A stretch of DNA of 64,000 bases from positions 3,591,934 to 3,655,933 of the forward strand of contig JAVHZZ010000008.1 of assembly GCA_036250195.1 (NCBI GenBank), read 5' to 3'. The first letter of the stretch is position 1. Each line of letters starts with the position of its first letter. The notes below the pieces were generated by a model. It saw only the letters and a list, made by a program, of their open reading frames with translations. It made no database searches and was not told the DNA's origin. Of this stretch, positions 1 through 12,844 are shown piece by piece. The position numbers were made by a program, and so were the translations under genes. The stretch is from Mixophyes australis. Lineage: Eukaryota > Chordata > Amphibia > Anura > Limnodynastidae.

Positions 1-560
1 TTGTGTCCCACACACACAAAATCACAGCACTAACTGGTCACAAGTTGCAGTCTCTCCACAGGCATCTGGCCGGGCTCCTCAGGCTGAGAGAGCAACACCT
101 CATCAGGTGCAACTCCGGATTATCAGCAGAGTGTCTGCTATGTAGGAAGCCCTGCAATGGGCCTTATGAATGAAGCCCGCTCTCTCTCTCCATTCATAAC
201 CCCAGGGACCCTTATATAGGCTTTTCCTATATTTCACATAGGTTCCTAACCTACTTGTTTTAATGAGTATTGTGTGTAAGCTGCTGAAGGGCTAAAGGCC
301 TGTTGAAAAGCCATAAAAAAAGGGTCCTGGGGTTATGGATGGAGAGTGAGGGCGGGCTCCATCCATTAGTCCCATGAACCAGGTCTTCCAAGTTACCAGT
401 GATTCTGCTGGTAATCAGGAGTTGTACCTGAGTGATGCTGGTAAAAGGCTGCAGCTCAGTCAGTCTCTCACTAAGTGGGGACAGGAGCTGCAAAGTCTCT
501 GTGAGAGAAAGTCTGAGATCTGTCTGTAGTTACTGTGCTAAAACTGCTTATGTTTTGTCT
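1..560. repeat. Large imperfect inverted repeat, cut by the window edge
   Basis: The sequence at about 85-213 reappears in reverse complement at about 325-485. The best paired segment is CCATTCATAACCCCAGGGAC against GGTCCTGGGGTTATGGATGG, around a spacer near 215-324. Weaker pairing seems to continue outward to base 1 and to about 560. It could be a foldback DNA transposon or two inverted copies of a dispersed repeat. The AATAAA-containing tail near 647 may belong to the same unit. Confidence 0.5.
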
Positions 561-779
561 TAGTTTGTCGGTCAGGAGTAACCAGTGTTTAGTTAGAGCC
601 GGACAGCAAGGAGTTTATTTTGGAGTTTTCTTTTTGTTTACTGAAATAAAACAGGCTGAGGCCAGCTGCACCAAATCTTTGGATTTCTGTGAAATCTCTC
701 AGTTGCTATGAACACCATCTACCCCAGGGATGGTACCAGGCCCCCCCATCCAGTCACAACATATGTACACAAACACCCA

Positions 780-782
780 CAT

Positions 783-832
<50 letters not shown>

Positions 833-850
833 CATACACACACATACATA
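780..850. repeat. (TA)n/(CA)n microsatellite at the left edge of a Tc1 element
   Basis: An AT dinucleotide run from about 789 grading into ACAC/CATA repeats, ending at the Tc1 terminal repeat. Tc1/mariner elements insert at TA, so a TA-rich tract is a natural target. Confidence 0.85.
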
Positions 851-852
851 TG

Positions 853-1744
853 TACACCGATCAGCTCTAACATTAAAACCATCTGCCAAAAATCCTGCTG
901 AAAGAGGTCACTGCCTTCAGGGAACACCGTTGCTATGAAGGGGTGTACTTGGTCTGCAACAATATTTAGGTAGGTGGTACTTGTCAAAGTAACATCCACA
1001 TGAATGCCAGGACCCAAAGTTTCCCAGCAGAACATTGGCCAGAGCATCACACTGCCTCAGCCACCTTGTCTTCTTCTCATAGGGCATCCTGGTGCCATCT
1101 CTTCCCAATGTAAACGACACATGCACCCGGCCGTCCACATGGTGTAAAAGAAAATGTGATTCATCAGACCAGACCACCTTCTTCCATTGCTCCATGGTCC
1201 AGTTCTGGTGCTCAGATGCCCATTGTAGACACTTTCGGCGGTGGACAGGGGTCAGCATGGCTACGTAGCCCAATACGCAGCAAGCTGCGATGCTCTGTGT
1301 GTTCTGACACCTTTTTATCATAGCCAGCGTTAAGTGTTCAGCAATTTGTGCTACAGTAGCTCTTCTGTGGGATTGGACCAGACAGGCTAGGCTTCGCTCC
1401 CCACGCACATCAATGAGTCTTGGGCACCCATAATCCTGTCACCAGTTGTCCTTCCTTGGACCACTTTTGGTAGGTACTAACCACTGCATACCAGGAACAC
1501 CCCATAAGACCTGCTGTTTTGGAGATGCTCTGTCCCAGTCCTCTAATCATCACAATTTGACCCTTTTCAAAATCGCTCAGATGCTTACACTTGCCTATTT
1601 TTGCTGCTGCGAACACATCAACTTCAAGAATTGACTGTTCACTTGCTGCCTAATATATCCCACCCCGAAAGGTGCATTGTAACCAGATAATCAATGTGAT
1701 TCCCTTCACTTGTCAGTGGTTTTAAAGTTCTGGCTTCTCTGTAT
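853..1744 (-). mobile_element. Decayed, internally deleted Tc1-like transposon
   Basis: The ends are related inverted repeats: ACCGATCAGCTCTAACATTA on the left and, in reverse complement, CAGTGGTTTTAAAGTTCTGG on the right. The transposase is on the minus strand in three broken frames. The first starts near 1616 with an HTH-like region ([20 protein letters not shown]). The second (1408-1080) holds the catalytic-core motif VVWSDESHF. The third (about 1050-890) reads MFCWETLGPGIHVDV and ends at FPEGSDLFQQD, after which the rest of the C-terminus is deleted straight into the terminal repeat. Length is about 0.9 kb against about 1.5 kb for an intact element. It cannot be active. Confidence 0.88.
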
Positions 1745-1747
1745 ATA

Positions 1748-1790
<43 letters not shown>

Positions 1791-1802
1791 TTATTTATTT
1801 AA
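1741..1802. repeat. (TG)n(TA)n(TTTA)n microsatellite
   Basis: TGTGTG, then a run of AT dinucleotides, then TTTA repeats, directly abutting the right end of the Tc1 element. Together with the run at 780-850 it shows the element sits inside a dinucleotide tract. Confidence 0.9.
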
Positions 1803-4800
1803 CACCTTGGACAAGTTACTTTGTCTTCCTGTTTCCCACACATCGGTTACTAGATTATAACCCTGACTGCAAGCCAACTGTCTGCACAAGTGCTACATAA
1901 ATATTGTATGCACTATACCATAAGAACAAGTTGATAAATAATGCTCTTTTTATATAACACAATGATGTCATTATCCTGTTATTGAAGAGGTTTCTCGCTG
2001 CCTCTCTGACCTGTGCCTCTTACTACATGCCAACCTGCGCAGGTACACAATGAGATACACAAAACAACATACACCCAAATCTCACAGACACCCACAGGCT
2101 AAATCTCAAGACTTGCGTGATCTCCCTGTGCCAAACAAAATAGCAGCATTCCTCGCCGAAAGGCTGCTCCGCTGATTTGGACTGTAACACAGATCCTTGG
2201 GTGGGGCCTTTTTATGAATCTAAAAAAGAAAAAAAGTGTTTGAGGGGAGAGGGAAAAGATTAGTGAGAGCAGGAGAGGGAAGTAGTGTTGTGCGGCTGTC
2301 AATGATTTATGAGTTGTGGGTTGCAGTCTGTGCTGGTTGGATGAACGAGGCATATGGGCTGGTCCTGCTCATTCACTTCTTCATAAACTAAACCAATGCA
2401 CAGGACACTTTGTTTCCGCTTTACTCTATTCTCTGCCTAGTAGAACTAGTTCTTACTGCTCCTTTGTCTGCTGCTCTCCTCATCCAGGTTACTAGCTCAC
2501 TTTTTTGCTGCTTTGTTTTTCGGATAAGTTACCACAGGCATCTTTGCTGATCCTTCTGGTCTTTTTTTTAACTCCGTAAATATGTTCCTTGAAATTCACC
2601 AACCCCGTTACGGACAAATTAAAGTCAGGTTGCGAGATTGGTAAGTGCACAACTTTCTGTAACTTTTTGCTTGCTGCCTGATTTAGAAACGTGATGAATT
2701 GCTCAGGACGTTTAGGAAGTCTGTGGACAGAGAGGGAGAGAGATAGGTACGAAAGTAAATCTCTTGTTGTGCAATAGTTTGTCAGGTGTGCTGCCAAGTA
2801 CCAGAAAACTGACATTGTTTAGTGTTTTATTTTTTAAACTTCCTGCAATTGATGGATCGGACCATGGACAAAAAAAATTGGAAGTTCTTTGCAGGTGCTA
2901 ACTTTTGTTTTTGGAAAAATCTACAAAGTTCCCCCTTATGTCCCCAATGCTCCACTGGAGTCTTTTTTTTTTTTTAAGACCTTCAGAAGTTTCCCTTGTT
3001 GAGACTTGCATGGACCACATGACCAAACATCAAGATGGCGAGACTTTAGGTGGGGCACTTGCAAATAATGGCTTTTGTTGAAGAGCATGATGAAAGGCTA
3101 GCCTTGTAACCGAGAGGGTGGGAGCCGACAGGCCTCTGATTGGGCCTATGCTTTGATGTATGACAGCAATGAGATGGGGAGACACTAACTTTATACAACA
3201 AGTTGATACAACTCTAAAGTTTAAGAGCTCGGAACTTTGTAATTAAAGCTTGGTGCAAAGTTTTATGTGTGGATGGACGGAATGTGTTCAGAAATTTACG
3301 GTGGTGTTTGTGTATGGTATATATATATATATATAAAACATATAACATGTATCTATATAAACTTATAAATAATCACCTGCGAAGTAGAGATAAATAAAAT
3401 ATTTTCTAGTGAAGATATATTCATAGTGGTTACGGTATTATAGATCTCTTTAAGACCATGAGTCTCCTGTTGATTTGTAACAGAGGGTAGCACTCCTGCA
3501 TTCCGAAAGTAACCGTTGTATTTCATATTAAATTTAATTGTATTGTAAAAGAGGAAAAATAAACGGTAAAATAAAAACTGTTAGAAATTCTCCTTTGCAC
3601 GATATGGCTGTTATCTGTAGTCCATACAAACTTGCGATACACTGAATACTACACATATTTCGTGCACACAAATTAAATAATTCAACTATCTGAAAGTAAC
3701 TACAGAAAAATGTTCTTGCTTTAGTCAAACAAGTAAATGAAGTATACTGTTTATATGCAGAAAATAGAATAGAATTGTGTGCAAACTATGACTGAGGACC
3801 AATCTCAGAACTGCGCAGCTAAAGTCTTATATATCGCTGGAAATGTATCACTAGGAAACCAGTTTAGAGAGGAAAAAAGATGTTTATTGATATGCATACT
3901 GCGCATGGAGCTTCTCACACAAGGTTATGATTTCAAAATGTTCATTGGTTCCTAATTTTACAGCTGGTATCGTTCTGAACCATTCTGTAGATAGTACCAG
4001 TTATAAATGCAGAATAATTCGTACTACGTAGGAGTTGTGTTGTATGGTGGTGATCTCATGTAAGAGAGAACAGAGAAGGGACATTCCCAGTCTAGAAGGC
4101 AGAATCTTCCCTCAAATGCCCTCATTCGTGTCACCGACTCTCAACCGCAATTACAAAATCAGAATCTCATAGTCACCTATACTACAGCGGGGTTATCATG
4201 CTTGGTGGACTGTGAGTATGTCCAACATATATAAAATATAATCAAAACTTTATTGATAATTTATTTAAAATAGGTCAACCTCCTGATTGTATAAATTATA
4301 GCGAAATATTGAAAACCTATTGGAGTATTAGTGCATTAAATAAATAAGCGTGATTTAAAATTGCTGGTTTGTACTGTTGTGCCCTATCAATTATATCAGT
4401 ATTCCTGATCTCAATTATTTACAATGGTGAGGATCAATACATTATATCACTTGTAGATTGAGTCTGAATGTCAAATTTAGAAAAAATGTGGATTGTCCTC
4501 TAACAAATAACTATAGAGGTTAGTGGTCAGTATAATAATTGCTAGCTAAGATGCAGTATAAATATATTAGGTATTTATGTATGGGTGCACCTCCTGGTGT
4601 ATGTATGCATATATATGATATTCTGGGTGGGTATATATTCCCAAAATTCCTGGGGATGTGCAACACCTGGTGCGGTACAAAATTTCTTTGTTATGTGGCA
4701 TTTATGCCCAACCTATCATTTAGCTGCGTTCAGTAGCTATTTACTTCTATAGAGCTCTAGACTTGACTACAAAATGATCATTTAGGTTCAGAGACATTTT

Positions 4801-7800
4801 TCCCTCTGGCCTTTGATTTGGTTTTCTAGAGATCGCACACGGAGGGGGTGCAGTTTGTAATCCATGACACAATTCCGAGACTGGAGGTTTCCTCGGGCTG
4901 CGTTCCCAGCCTCAAACTCCAAGGAGAGGACGGACGGATCTGACAAGTCTGATGTGTCCCCGTGAACACTGACATTATTGTTTACAGTCCAGCGCAGGAT
5001 TGTGCCTTCATTGTTATAACTTCAGACGTCATAACTCCAGAAAGATATTTTAGGTCCCCTCTGCCGTGCAGAGAGGAGGCGGATTCTGTGGGTCCCAAAA
5101 TACTCTTCTCATAAAGCTCAGACTGATGCAACGTACGTGAGGAGCGTTGGATATTGTTGGATAAGATACCGATAGATTATACTATAGAGGCAAAGGGACT
5201 AAACAGGTGACAAGAACATAATGATAACATTAATGCCATTGTAAATCATTCATTTTAAAACATCATTATATTTCAATTCAGGAATTTTTATTTTGAGTAA
5301 ATAAATGAATAAACGGAATCCGAATGATACAATATGTATATAACGTCTTCACTTCCCACTGCTGCCGGCAGGTTATACGTCCGTTAGTCAGCGGAATATT
5401 TAGCTGCTGTGCTCACAATCCTTTTTATGTGGCACTGACTGACGCGACGTCTGCCGACGGATAAGACACCGACACTCCTCTCTCACCAACCCACAGCTTG
5501 TTGTTTTTTCCCCTGACCTAAGCAAAAAACAGGAGCCATGAAATATTCAGTAATACTTTGTTTTCTCAAAACCACCTAAACGTTTCCATCCAGCACGACA
5601 GCTGCCAAACACACAGCCGGTCTGTCTGGGTGCGTGGGGAGAACACACAGACAACTTGTACCCATACGGCTTAACCCCGCGTCCCACTAGATCCCAATCT
5701 AAAGGCCACGAGTCTCCCTGTGTCTGAGAAGAGACGGTGGCCGCAGGCTACTTGTCAGGATACCACGTCCTAACGTAACCCTAAAGGGGTCAAAGGGATA
5801 TTCCGTCTAGGTGGCATGCTTGAAGATGGTCCAGGAAACATGCACAGCTTGAATCCGCTTCCTCTCTGGGGATAGATCATTCTACTTTACCATACAAAAT
5901 GATAATTTCCTACCCCAAATAAAGCTTTATTTTTACCCATTGATCTTTGTCAGCAGTACTACATAATGACATGACAAGGCCGGGCTAGAGGAGGGAGAGA
6001 GGAAGTGAGTGAGCTGTAACTTGATGTCACCCTATCATCAAAGCTTCCTCATAAGTCTAAAGCGCTCAGGCCACACGGAGAACATAATGACCACAGTCAT
6101 AGAAGGTTACACACATGTACATAACAGCTCATACTTCAACAGCCGAGGACATGAAAAAGAAGAAATGATTCAGAGCAGGTTTTATCATCATTCTTATGTT
6201 GGGATATTAATCACTTTGTAACAACATAAACCTGTTTGTGTGCAGTGAGAGATGGGATAGTCGTTCTAATCTCTGGTCTTCACATTCAGTGTGTTTTTCA
6301 CATTACAGTCAGCGTTTGGTTAGTAAACAAACAACAAAAGTTGCTTATATCTGGGAAAGTCTTGGTGAGTCATTACTGGTAAATGGACACAATTAGAATT
6401 TATATTCAACCTATCAATTCACCAAGAACTATTCCTCAGTCATGTGACTGGTTTCTAGTGAATTAATTGGCTGAATAGTGGGATCAGTATAGGCCAAGGG
6501 AGCACACAAAGGATATTGGTCCATATCTCAAAGTGCAAAAATAACTTAGAAATTGTCTAACACTGTAAAATGTAGAGTAATTCCCTTTATCTCAGTAGGC
6601 TTCTGTAACAGTGATAAGTGTGTTTAAGGAAGTTTATTTTGTAGATCTGATATAAACTATTCAACAGTGATACAAGTCGTTCATATATTGTCCTGTCACC
6701 ATTGACTGAGCAGACTAATAACTATGACTATCTCCCTATAAGCCTATAGCCAGGTCCTGCTACCTACAACCAACCTCAGCAGCACCTTACTGGTAAATGC
6801 AGAACTTACATATAGGAGATTCTAATGGCGTCACAAAATTAAGAACAATTGCGAGGTCAGCCCGGATAAATTGTTTAATATCTGTATTTTATTGATTATG
6901 CTGTATGAATGCTGAGCCCAGACAAGTCACAATGATCCTGGTCACCAGAGCTGACGTTTGCGCAGACTGTAGGACGTGTTTATATAAAGAAGGAAATTAC
7001 AAACAAATTGTGATAGATTTAAGTTACTTATCAGATTATCGCCAGGAGACCGATCTCTTAGAAACTACTTTGCAATGACAGGGCTGATTTGCATGTTGTA
7101 TTCCTGGGAGGATTATCAGACACAAATAAAACACAAATAAGATGTATATTGATCTTCAATTATTTTCATAATTCTTTGTTTTACAGTCAGTTACTTGATT
7201 AAATTATTTTTTATTGAATTCCCAGAACAATTAAGTGTTTCTAGACTGGAAAAAGCATATAAAAAAAAATGTAAAAATGATTAAAGTGTGCCTTTCACCC
7301 CTGAGACACGACTCTACTTGAATCTGAATTAAATCCCCACCCTGGTTGCTCAGTAGAGGGACAGATAGAGTAATACCCGGTATATACTGAGTGTGCCTTC
7401 TGCAGCTCCTGTGGGATCCCTGTTTTTTCTACTTGTCAGTCCATAAGATTCTAATTAATAAAGCAAGAAAAGAAAGATAAAGGACTTGATGACAGATCTG
7501 CGTTAAACAAAGCAATGAATGCAGCTATACTCAGATACTGTGGGATCTAGTACACCTAGGATCTACACCTAGGCTACCTACCTAATCATTAATGACACTA
7601 AAAGCCAATCAAGTTGAAAACCCACCAATAAGGGAGAGATACTGCCCATCCAATGTAGGGCAAAGTGTACGAGACTGCAAATAGGAACTTGTCTACTGAA
7701 TGCCGTTCCAAGCAGCAGGACCAGCAGGAATAATCCTTTACATTTATAGAAATCTTTGGCCTTTAATGTTTTTGTGCCGCTCATATTAACACCACAATGT

Positions 7801-8634
7801 CTGGTACATAGGTACGAGGAAGAGCTGGGAATGGAACGTGAGCTAGTTTCTTCCTTCTGGCATCTTGCAGTGATGGGTGTCAGAAATCGCATCATTGCTT
7901 GTACATTTTCCCACATGAGCTGTGATAGCTTTTATTACTTTAATGAAGACTTTGAAAACAGTATTTGTCTTCATTAAACATAACAAAACCCTAAATATCT
8001 ATAAATAAAAACATAAAACAAAATTTGTGATCAAATAAAAGGACTGAACTAACGTTAGTACATTAGCTGACGCTAACTAAGCAGATGACATTGTTGTTGG
8101 TTTTACTAATAACAATCTAGGTAAACGCTAAACACAGAATGAAGGATCAAAGGAAATGACAAGACAACACCCAAACTAAAGATCAAAGGAAAACTTTGTA
8201 TTGCACATCACTAATATAGTCATTTGTGTGATGTCTTGTGTGTAAAATCAAAACACTGTCTAAGCCTCTGTGAAGCTGCAGCCTAGATCAGGGCTCCCAT
8301 TATAATGAAGGGGACCTGCTCTATCCCTGTCACAAGATTCGGCAGACACACGGGTGCAAAAAACGCAGAGCTTACTTACCTCCATGTGATACCTCCCAAT
8401 AACCAAGTACATTTACTAAGAGACTAGTCTCCGAATACAGCTCGATCTTAGCTGAGCTCAGACGCTGAGGACATACAGCTTGTTGCTACAACACAGGTAA
8501 TACTGGACTGTAGGATTCAAAAAAATAATTTCCCTTTAATATTTAGTATACGTATTTGGCCATTGACATTTTTTTAAACTTGGACAGGCTGTCACTGAAC
8601 AAAAAACACAATGCCAAAAGACAAGCAAATGACA
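1803..8634. other. AT-rich intergenic stretch, no gene recognised
   Basis: Only short open frames with no family resemblance. A YY1-like CAAGATGGCGAG lies near 3031, and slightly GC-richer non-coding blocks lie near 4830-5100 and 5350-5480. No RNA gene, transposon end or long repeat was recognised, although old repeats beyond recognition are likely. Confidence 0.5.
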
Positions 8635-9368
8635 CTGCACTATAGACTGACCTGCAGTATAGACTAACCTGTACTATAAGTTAACCTACATTATATAGAC
8701 TGACCTGCACTATATACCTGCGCTATAGACTAGCCTACATTATATAGACTGACCTGCACTATAGACTAACCTACATTATATAGACTAAACTACACTATAG
8801 ACTAACCTACATTATATAGAGTAACCTACATTATATAGATTGACCTGCTCTATAGACTAACCTTTGTTATATAGACTAACCTATACTTTAGACTAATCTA
8901 CACTATAGACTAACCCTAAATATATATAGTAACTTATACTATAGACTAACATACATTATATAGACTAAACTATACTATAGACTAACCCTCAATTATATAT
9001 ACTAACCTACACTATAGACTAACCTACATTATATAGAAAAACCTCCACTATAGATGAACCTACATTATATAGACTAACCTACACTGTAGAATAACCTACA
9101 CTATAGACTAACCCTAAATTATATATACTAACCTACACTATAACCTACACTATAGACTAACCTACATTATATAGACTAACCTGCATTACAGACATTATAC
9201 AACTTACATTATATAGACTAACCTGCACTATAGACTAACCTGTGCTTTAGATTACATTATATAGACTAACCTGTGCTTTAGATTACATTATATAGACTAA
9301 TCTACACTATAGACTATCCTATATTATATAGACTAACCTGCAGACATTACACAACTTACATTATATAA
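8635..9368. repeat. Degenerate tandem repeat, unit about 20/40 bp
   Basis: Alternating half-units CACTATAGACTAACCT and ACATTATATAGACTAACCTG are repeated many times over about 730 bases with substitutions and short indels. The higher-order unit is about 36-40 bases. The unit contains the palindromes CTATAG and TATATA. No coding potential. Confidence 0.92.
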
Positions 9369-10213
9369 AGAAACCTTTAATGCAGAATAATTGTTGTTGG
9401 AAAAATTTATTTTTTCCTGTCTTCAAATAAGCAAAAAATACGGCTTAATATTTGTGTGTCTATGTCTTAAAAATGTAAATATTTGAAGTAATTCCCATAA
9501 TACTAGAATTGCTAACAATAAAATAATCACAAGCAGCTAGTGGTTTAAATCTGAACTAAGTAAATCTTTACGTAAGCTGCATCTAGACTGCAACATCCAC
9601 CAACCTCACCAGTAACAATGGCAGAAGTTGTTTAATTACACTGAACATGGTGACCTAGGAAATGTCAGTACACGGACCCGTTAGATAAGTGTGTAACACT
9701 GTTCCACTAATAGTATCAGACAATAAATGTGATCAGTGACTAGCGGTCAGGTCCTGCACCATCCTTCAGGTTGGCGGCAGCAGTCACAGCGTGTATCAGG
9801 AAGTCGGCATTTACACTGCAAGCTACGTGGTCGCATACACACACTCAGAGCCTCTGTGTGTCACTAGCCTAAGGTATAAATCACCAGATGCAGGTCCAGG
9901 CAGTCATCAAATTAATTCATTTTGCATTTATTGAACCAGTGAGCGGAAAATATCTTTCTGTCTGGATAAATAATGCTGACAAACGGCCAGATCAACAATA
10001 TAGAGACAACCAGTATTTGTTTGAGTAATGTTATATGAATGGCAGAGCTCCATAAGAAGAGGAGAGAAATTATGTGTTTTATGACAAAGTAACGGCTACA
10101 TATCCAACATGTATGTAATATGGTGGTCATATAGGTTTGCTGAGTGCCCAGCACAAGTCTTGTAGCAGGACAGTTGTTTGATAGTAAAACTTGTCATAGA
10201 AATGTGATGGAAA
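9369..10213. other. Unique-looking spacer between minisatellites
   Basis: AT-rich sequence with only short frames and no recognisable gene or mobile element. Confidence 0.4.
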
Positions 10214-10770
10214 ATGGCAGTGTAATACAGCAGTATAAGCTATCAGTGTAATATTGATGTGTTAGATTTCAGTGTAATATGGTAGTGTAAGATGGCAGTG
10301 TAGTAGGGCAGTGTGGTATAGCAGTGAAAGATGGCAGTGTACTATGGCAGTGTAAGGCAGCAGTATAGTACGGCAGGGTAGTATATCAGTACTATAGCAG
10401 AATAGTACGGCAGGGTAGTATATCAGTACTATAACAGTGTAAGGCAGCAGTATAGTATGGCAGTGTAGTATATCAGTACTATAGCAGTGTAAGGCAGCAG
10501 TATAGTACGGCAGGGTAGTATATCAGTACTATAGCAGTGTAAGGCAGCAGTATAGTACGGCAGGGTAGTATATCAGTACTATAGCAGTGTAAGGCAGCAG
10601 TATAGTACGGCAGGGTAGTATATCAGTACTATAGCAGTGTAAGGCAGCAGTATAGTACGGCAGGGTAGTATATCAGTACTATAGCAGTGTAAGGCAGCAG
10701 TATAGTACGGCAGGGTAGTATATCAGTACTATGGTAGTGTAAGGCAGCAGTATAGTAGGACAGTGTTGTA
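10214..10770. repeat. Minisatellite with exact 50-bp period
   Basis: From 10421 to 10721 the block TATCAGTACTATAGCAGTGT begins at exact 50-base steps: 10421, 10471, 10521, 10571, 10621, 10671 and 10721. The unit continues AAGGCAGCAGTATAGTACGG then CAGGGTAGTA. To the left, 10214-10420 has shorter degenerate CAGTGTA/GGCAGTGTAGTA subunits of about 10-19 bases, from which the 50-mer probably grew. The near-identity of the central copies suggests recent expansion. Confidence 0.95.
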
Positions 10771-12654
10771 CTAGCACAAATGGTTCTCTGTTACCGACCT
10801 GTGACTCATGCTGGTTGTGTTGTTAGGCGTTGATTGAAACCTGTTGCTATGAATCTAATCATGGACATTTCTGTTTGTTGCAGGAGGAGGAAACTACTGG
10901 ATTATGTGTAGAAATTCTATAAAGACTCATCGTATGGTGAAACACTTTCAGAAATATTAAGATTTATTTTCAGCTCCTACAAGCTGGAATCTGCGATGTA
11001 ATGATACAGAGGAATTGTACTTAGCCCAATAATGGTCCCAAGACCCAGCTAGGAGAGCGATGGCAGCGCGGCCTCAGCGTCAGACTAAACAGCTTCCTTT
11101 GTGGCCCCCGGCCCTCTCCACAACACAGGATCCTCTTTCATTCATCATGTGGTCCAGTGACATTCAGCCACCTCAGGGTGAGCTGGGCCGTAATGGGGTT
11201 TAGTTCTCAGAAACTTCCTTTCAAGATGTAATATCAACATAATCCGCTCTCACGCACTGATAAGGGGACGTGTCCCCTGATCTCATCTCCTCGGGGGCCG
11301 CTACTAAAGATCACATTTGGGTTATTTTAAAAATAGTCTCATTCGTTCATTCATTATAGTATTTATATATCACACCAGGAAATCGATCTGGGAGTATCTT
11401 ATATTTTTGGAACATAGGACGCACAATGAATTAAAAAGAGCTATTATTGACAATAACAAATATATATTTAACATCAGGAGATTATCACAACTACAGTTAT
11501 TTTAGATAAAGTTTAGGTATGGGGAGACGTCCTGCGGTTAAATCTGGCCACACATACTGATTTGGCCACCAAAATGTCCGGACGAGTGCAGCGTGTGACC
11601 ACATTCGACAGATCAAAGTCCATCCCAGGGTGATCAGAATTGATCTATCTGGATGGTTAGGCGCAAAGGGGATCACAGAGCAGTCAGATGCACAGCAGAG
11701 TCTGGGGGGTGAACACCAAGATCTCTGCCTGTCTTTATCATCAACGTTTGTCCCAATTACTTCCAGATCCAGCTGTGATGGACCATCATATTGCAATGGA
11801 TATGGCCAGCTTAAATCTGATGAAGTACAGGGAGCCTCTCGGAGCCTAAATCCGGATGGCATGTGCCTAGGGCTGCACTTATTTTGGGGCAGTGCACATA
11901 ATACGCAGCTACAGGTTTTTGTTTTTAGTCCTGCGTGTGGATTCCAGAGATGTGAATAATGCCATTGAGGTTCATTTTCAACCAGGTACGTGACCCAGAT
12001 CCGCCGCACCTCCACCTTCTGTTACCAGTGCAACTCGCTCTGCGAGCCGACGTTCTTCATTAATTGCGGCTCACATAGCTCGTTCTACGTGCCAGAAAAA
12101 CTGTATCTTGTATTGCACAAAGACTGACATATCTGTATATTGTGCATTTATAAATGTTGTTAGAACCGGTTTTATTTAAAACAACTTGTATTGTTGTAGT
12201 AAAGCAGCTGCTATGTCTGCAGGAGGTGTGTTCTAACAGCGAGACAATATTATTTGTGTGTCACTCCTACACAGCAAAATACACAGCTGGGTGAGAGCTC
12301 TCCCATAGTCACCAAGTACGGTGTATTTTACCACATGAAGAGCCTCTATCACAGCAATCTGCTGATGAACAGAAAAATGTTCTTTTTCATGCATTCCAGA
12401 TTAGAAAAGTAAAAGATTAGCGCCTACACCTGGGAGGAAATGTCTATAGGTGTTAAAATGGAAATATGTTTACTAAATTCTTTCAGTTTCCTAGTAGTCA
12501 GCGCACCTTTGAATTGTGCACATTGTGCTGTGTGTTCCTGTAACGTGTCTGTGGCTGGAGGGTTACTAACATGCTGCGGGAATCTGAATGAAGCTGGACC
12601 ACGTCCCTGGTTCTCACCCCGCTGACGTGGATGTCTTGGACTCTCACTGGGTTG
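10771..12654. other. Intergenic region upstream of the microRNA pair
   Basis: No protein family recognised. GC-richer blocks at about 11040-11300 and 11540-12060 contain overlapping short open frames on both strands that look spurious. This stretch probably belongs to, or precedes, the primary transcript of the mir-23/mir-27 hairpins, but no promoter or splice pattern could be fixed. Confidence 0.4.
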
Positions 12655-12742
12655 TGCTGTAGCTGATGGGATTCCTGGCAGAGTGATTTGGAAATGACTC
12701 TATAAAATCACATTGCCAGGGATTTCCAATCAGTCACAGACC
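12655..12742 (+). ncRNA. mir-23a: microRNA precursor, mir-23 family (mir-23a-like)
   Basis: The 3' arm at 12707-12728 reads ATCACATTGCCAGGGATTTC then CA, which is miR-23a. The 5' arm, GGGATTCCTGGCAGAGTGAT (12668-12687), is the usual mir-23 star strand (compare GGGTTCCTGGCATGCTGATT). The two arms fold into a stem: CTGAT/ATCAG at the base, CCTGGC with GCCAGG in the middle and GTGATTT/AAATCAC near a loop of about 15 bases. Processed miR-23 is loaded into Argonaute and represses transcripts with matching 3' UTR sites. No protein frame overlaps. The mir-27-type hairpin follows about 190 bases downstream on the same strand. Confidence 0.93.
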
Positions 12743-12844
12743 TGTCTTCCTCAGCTGCCGGACTGCGTGTATCGCTGTGTACGTGTACAGACGTCTTCTA
12801 CCAGGGGAACCTGTGCCGCACTGAATAACTTAGCGGCTGGGCAG

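Noticed and set aside
10214..10770. CRISPR-like regular repeat spacing
   Set aside because: The whole unit repeats without unique spacers; this is a eukaryotic minisatellite.
11497..12015. 172-codon minus-strand frame overlapping a 109-codon plus-strand frame
   Set aside because: Mutually overlapping frames of similar quality on both strands, no family resemblance; composition effect in GC-richer sequence.
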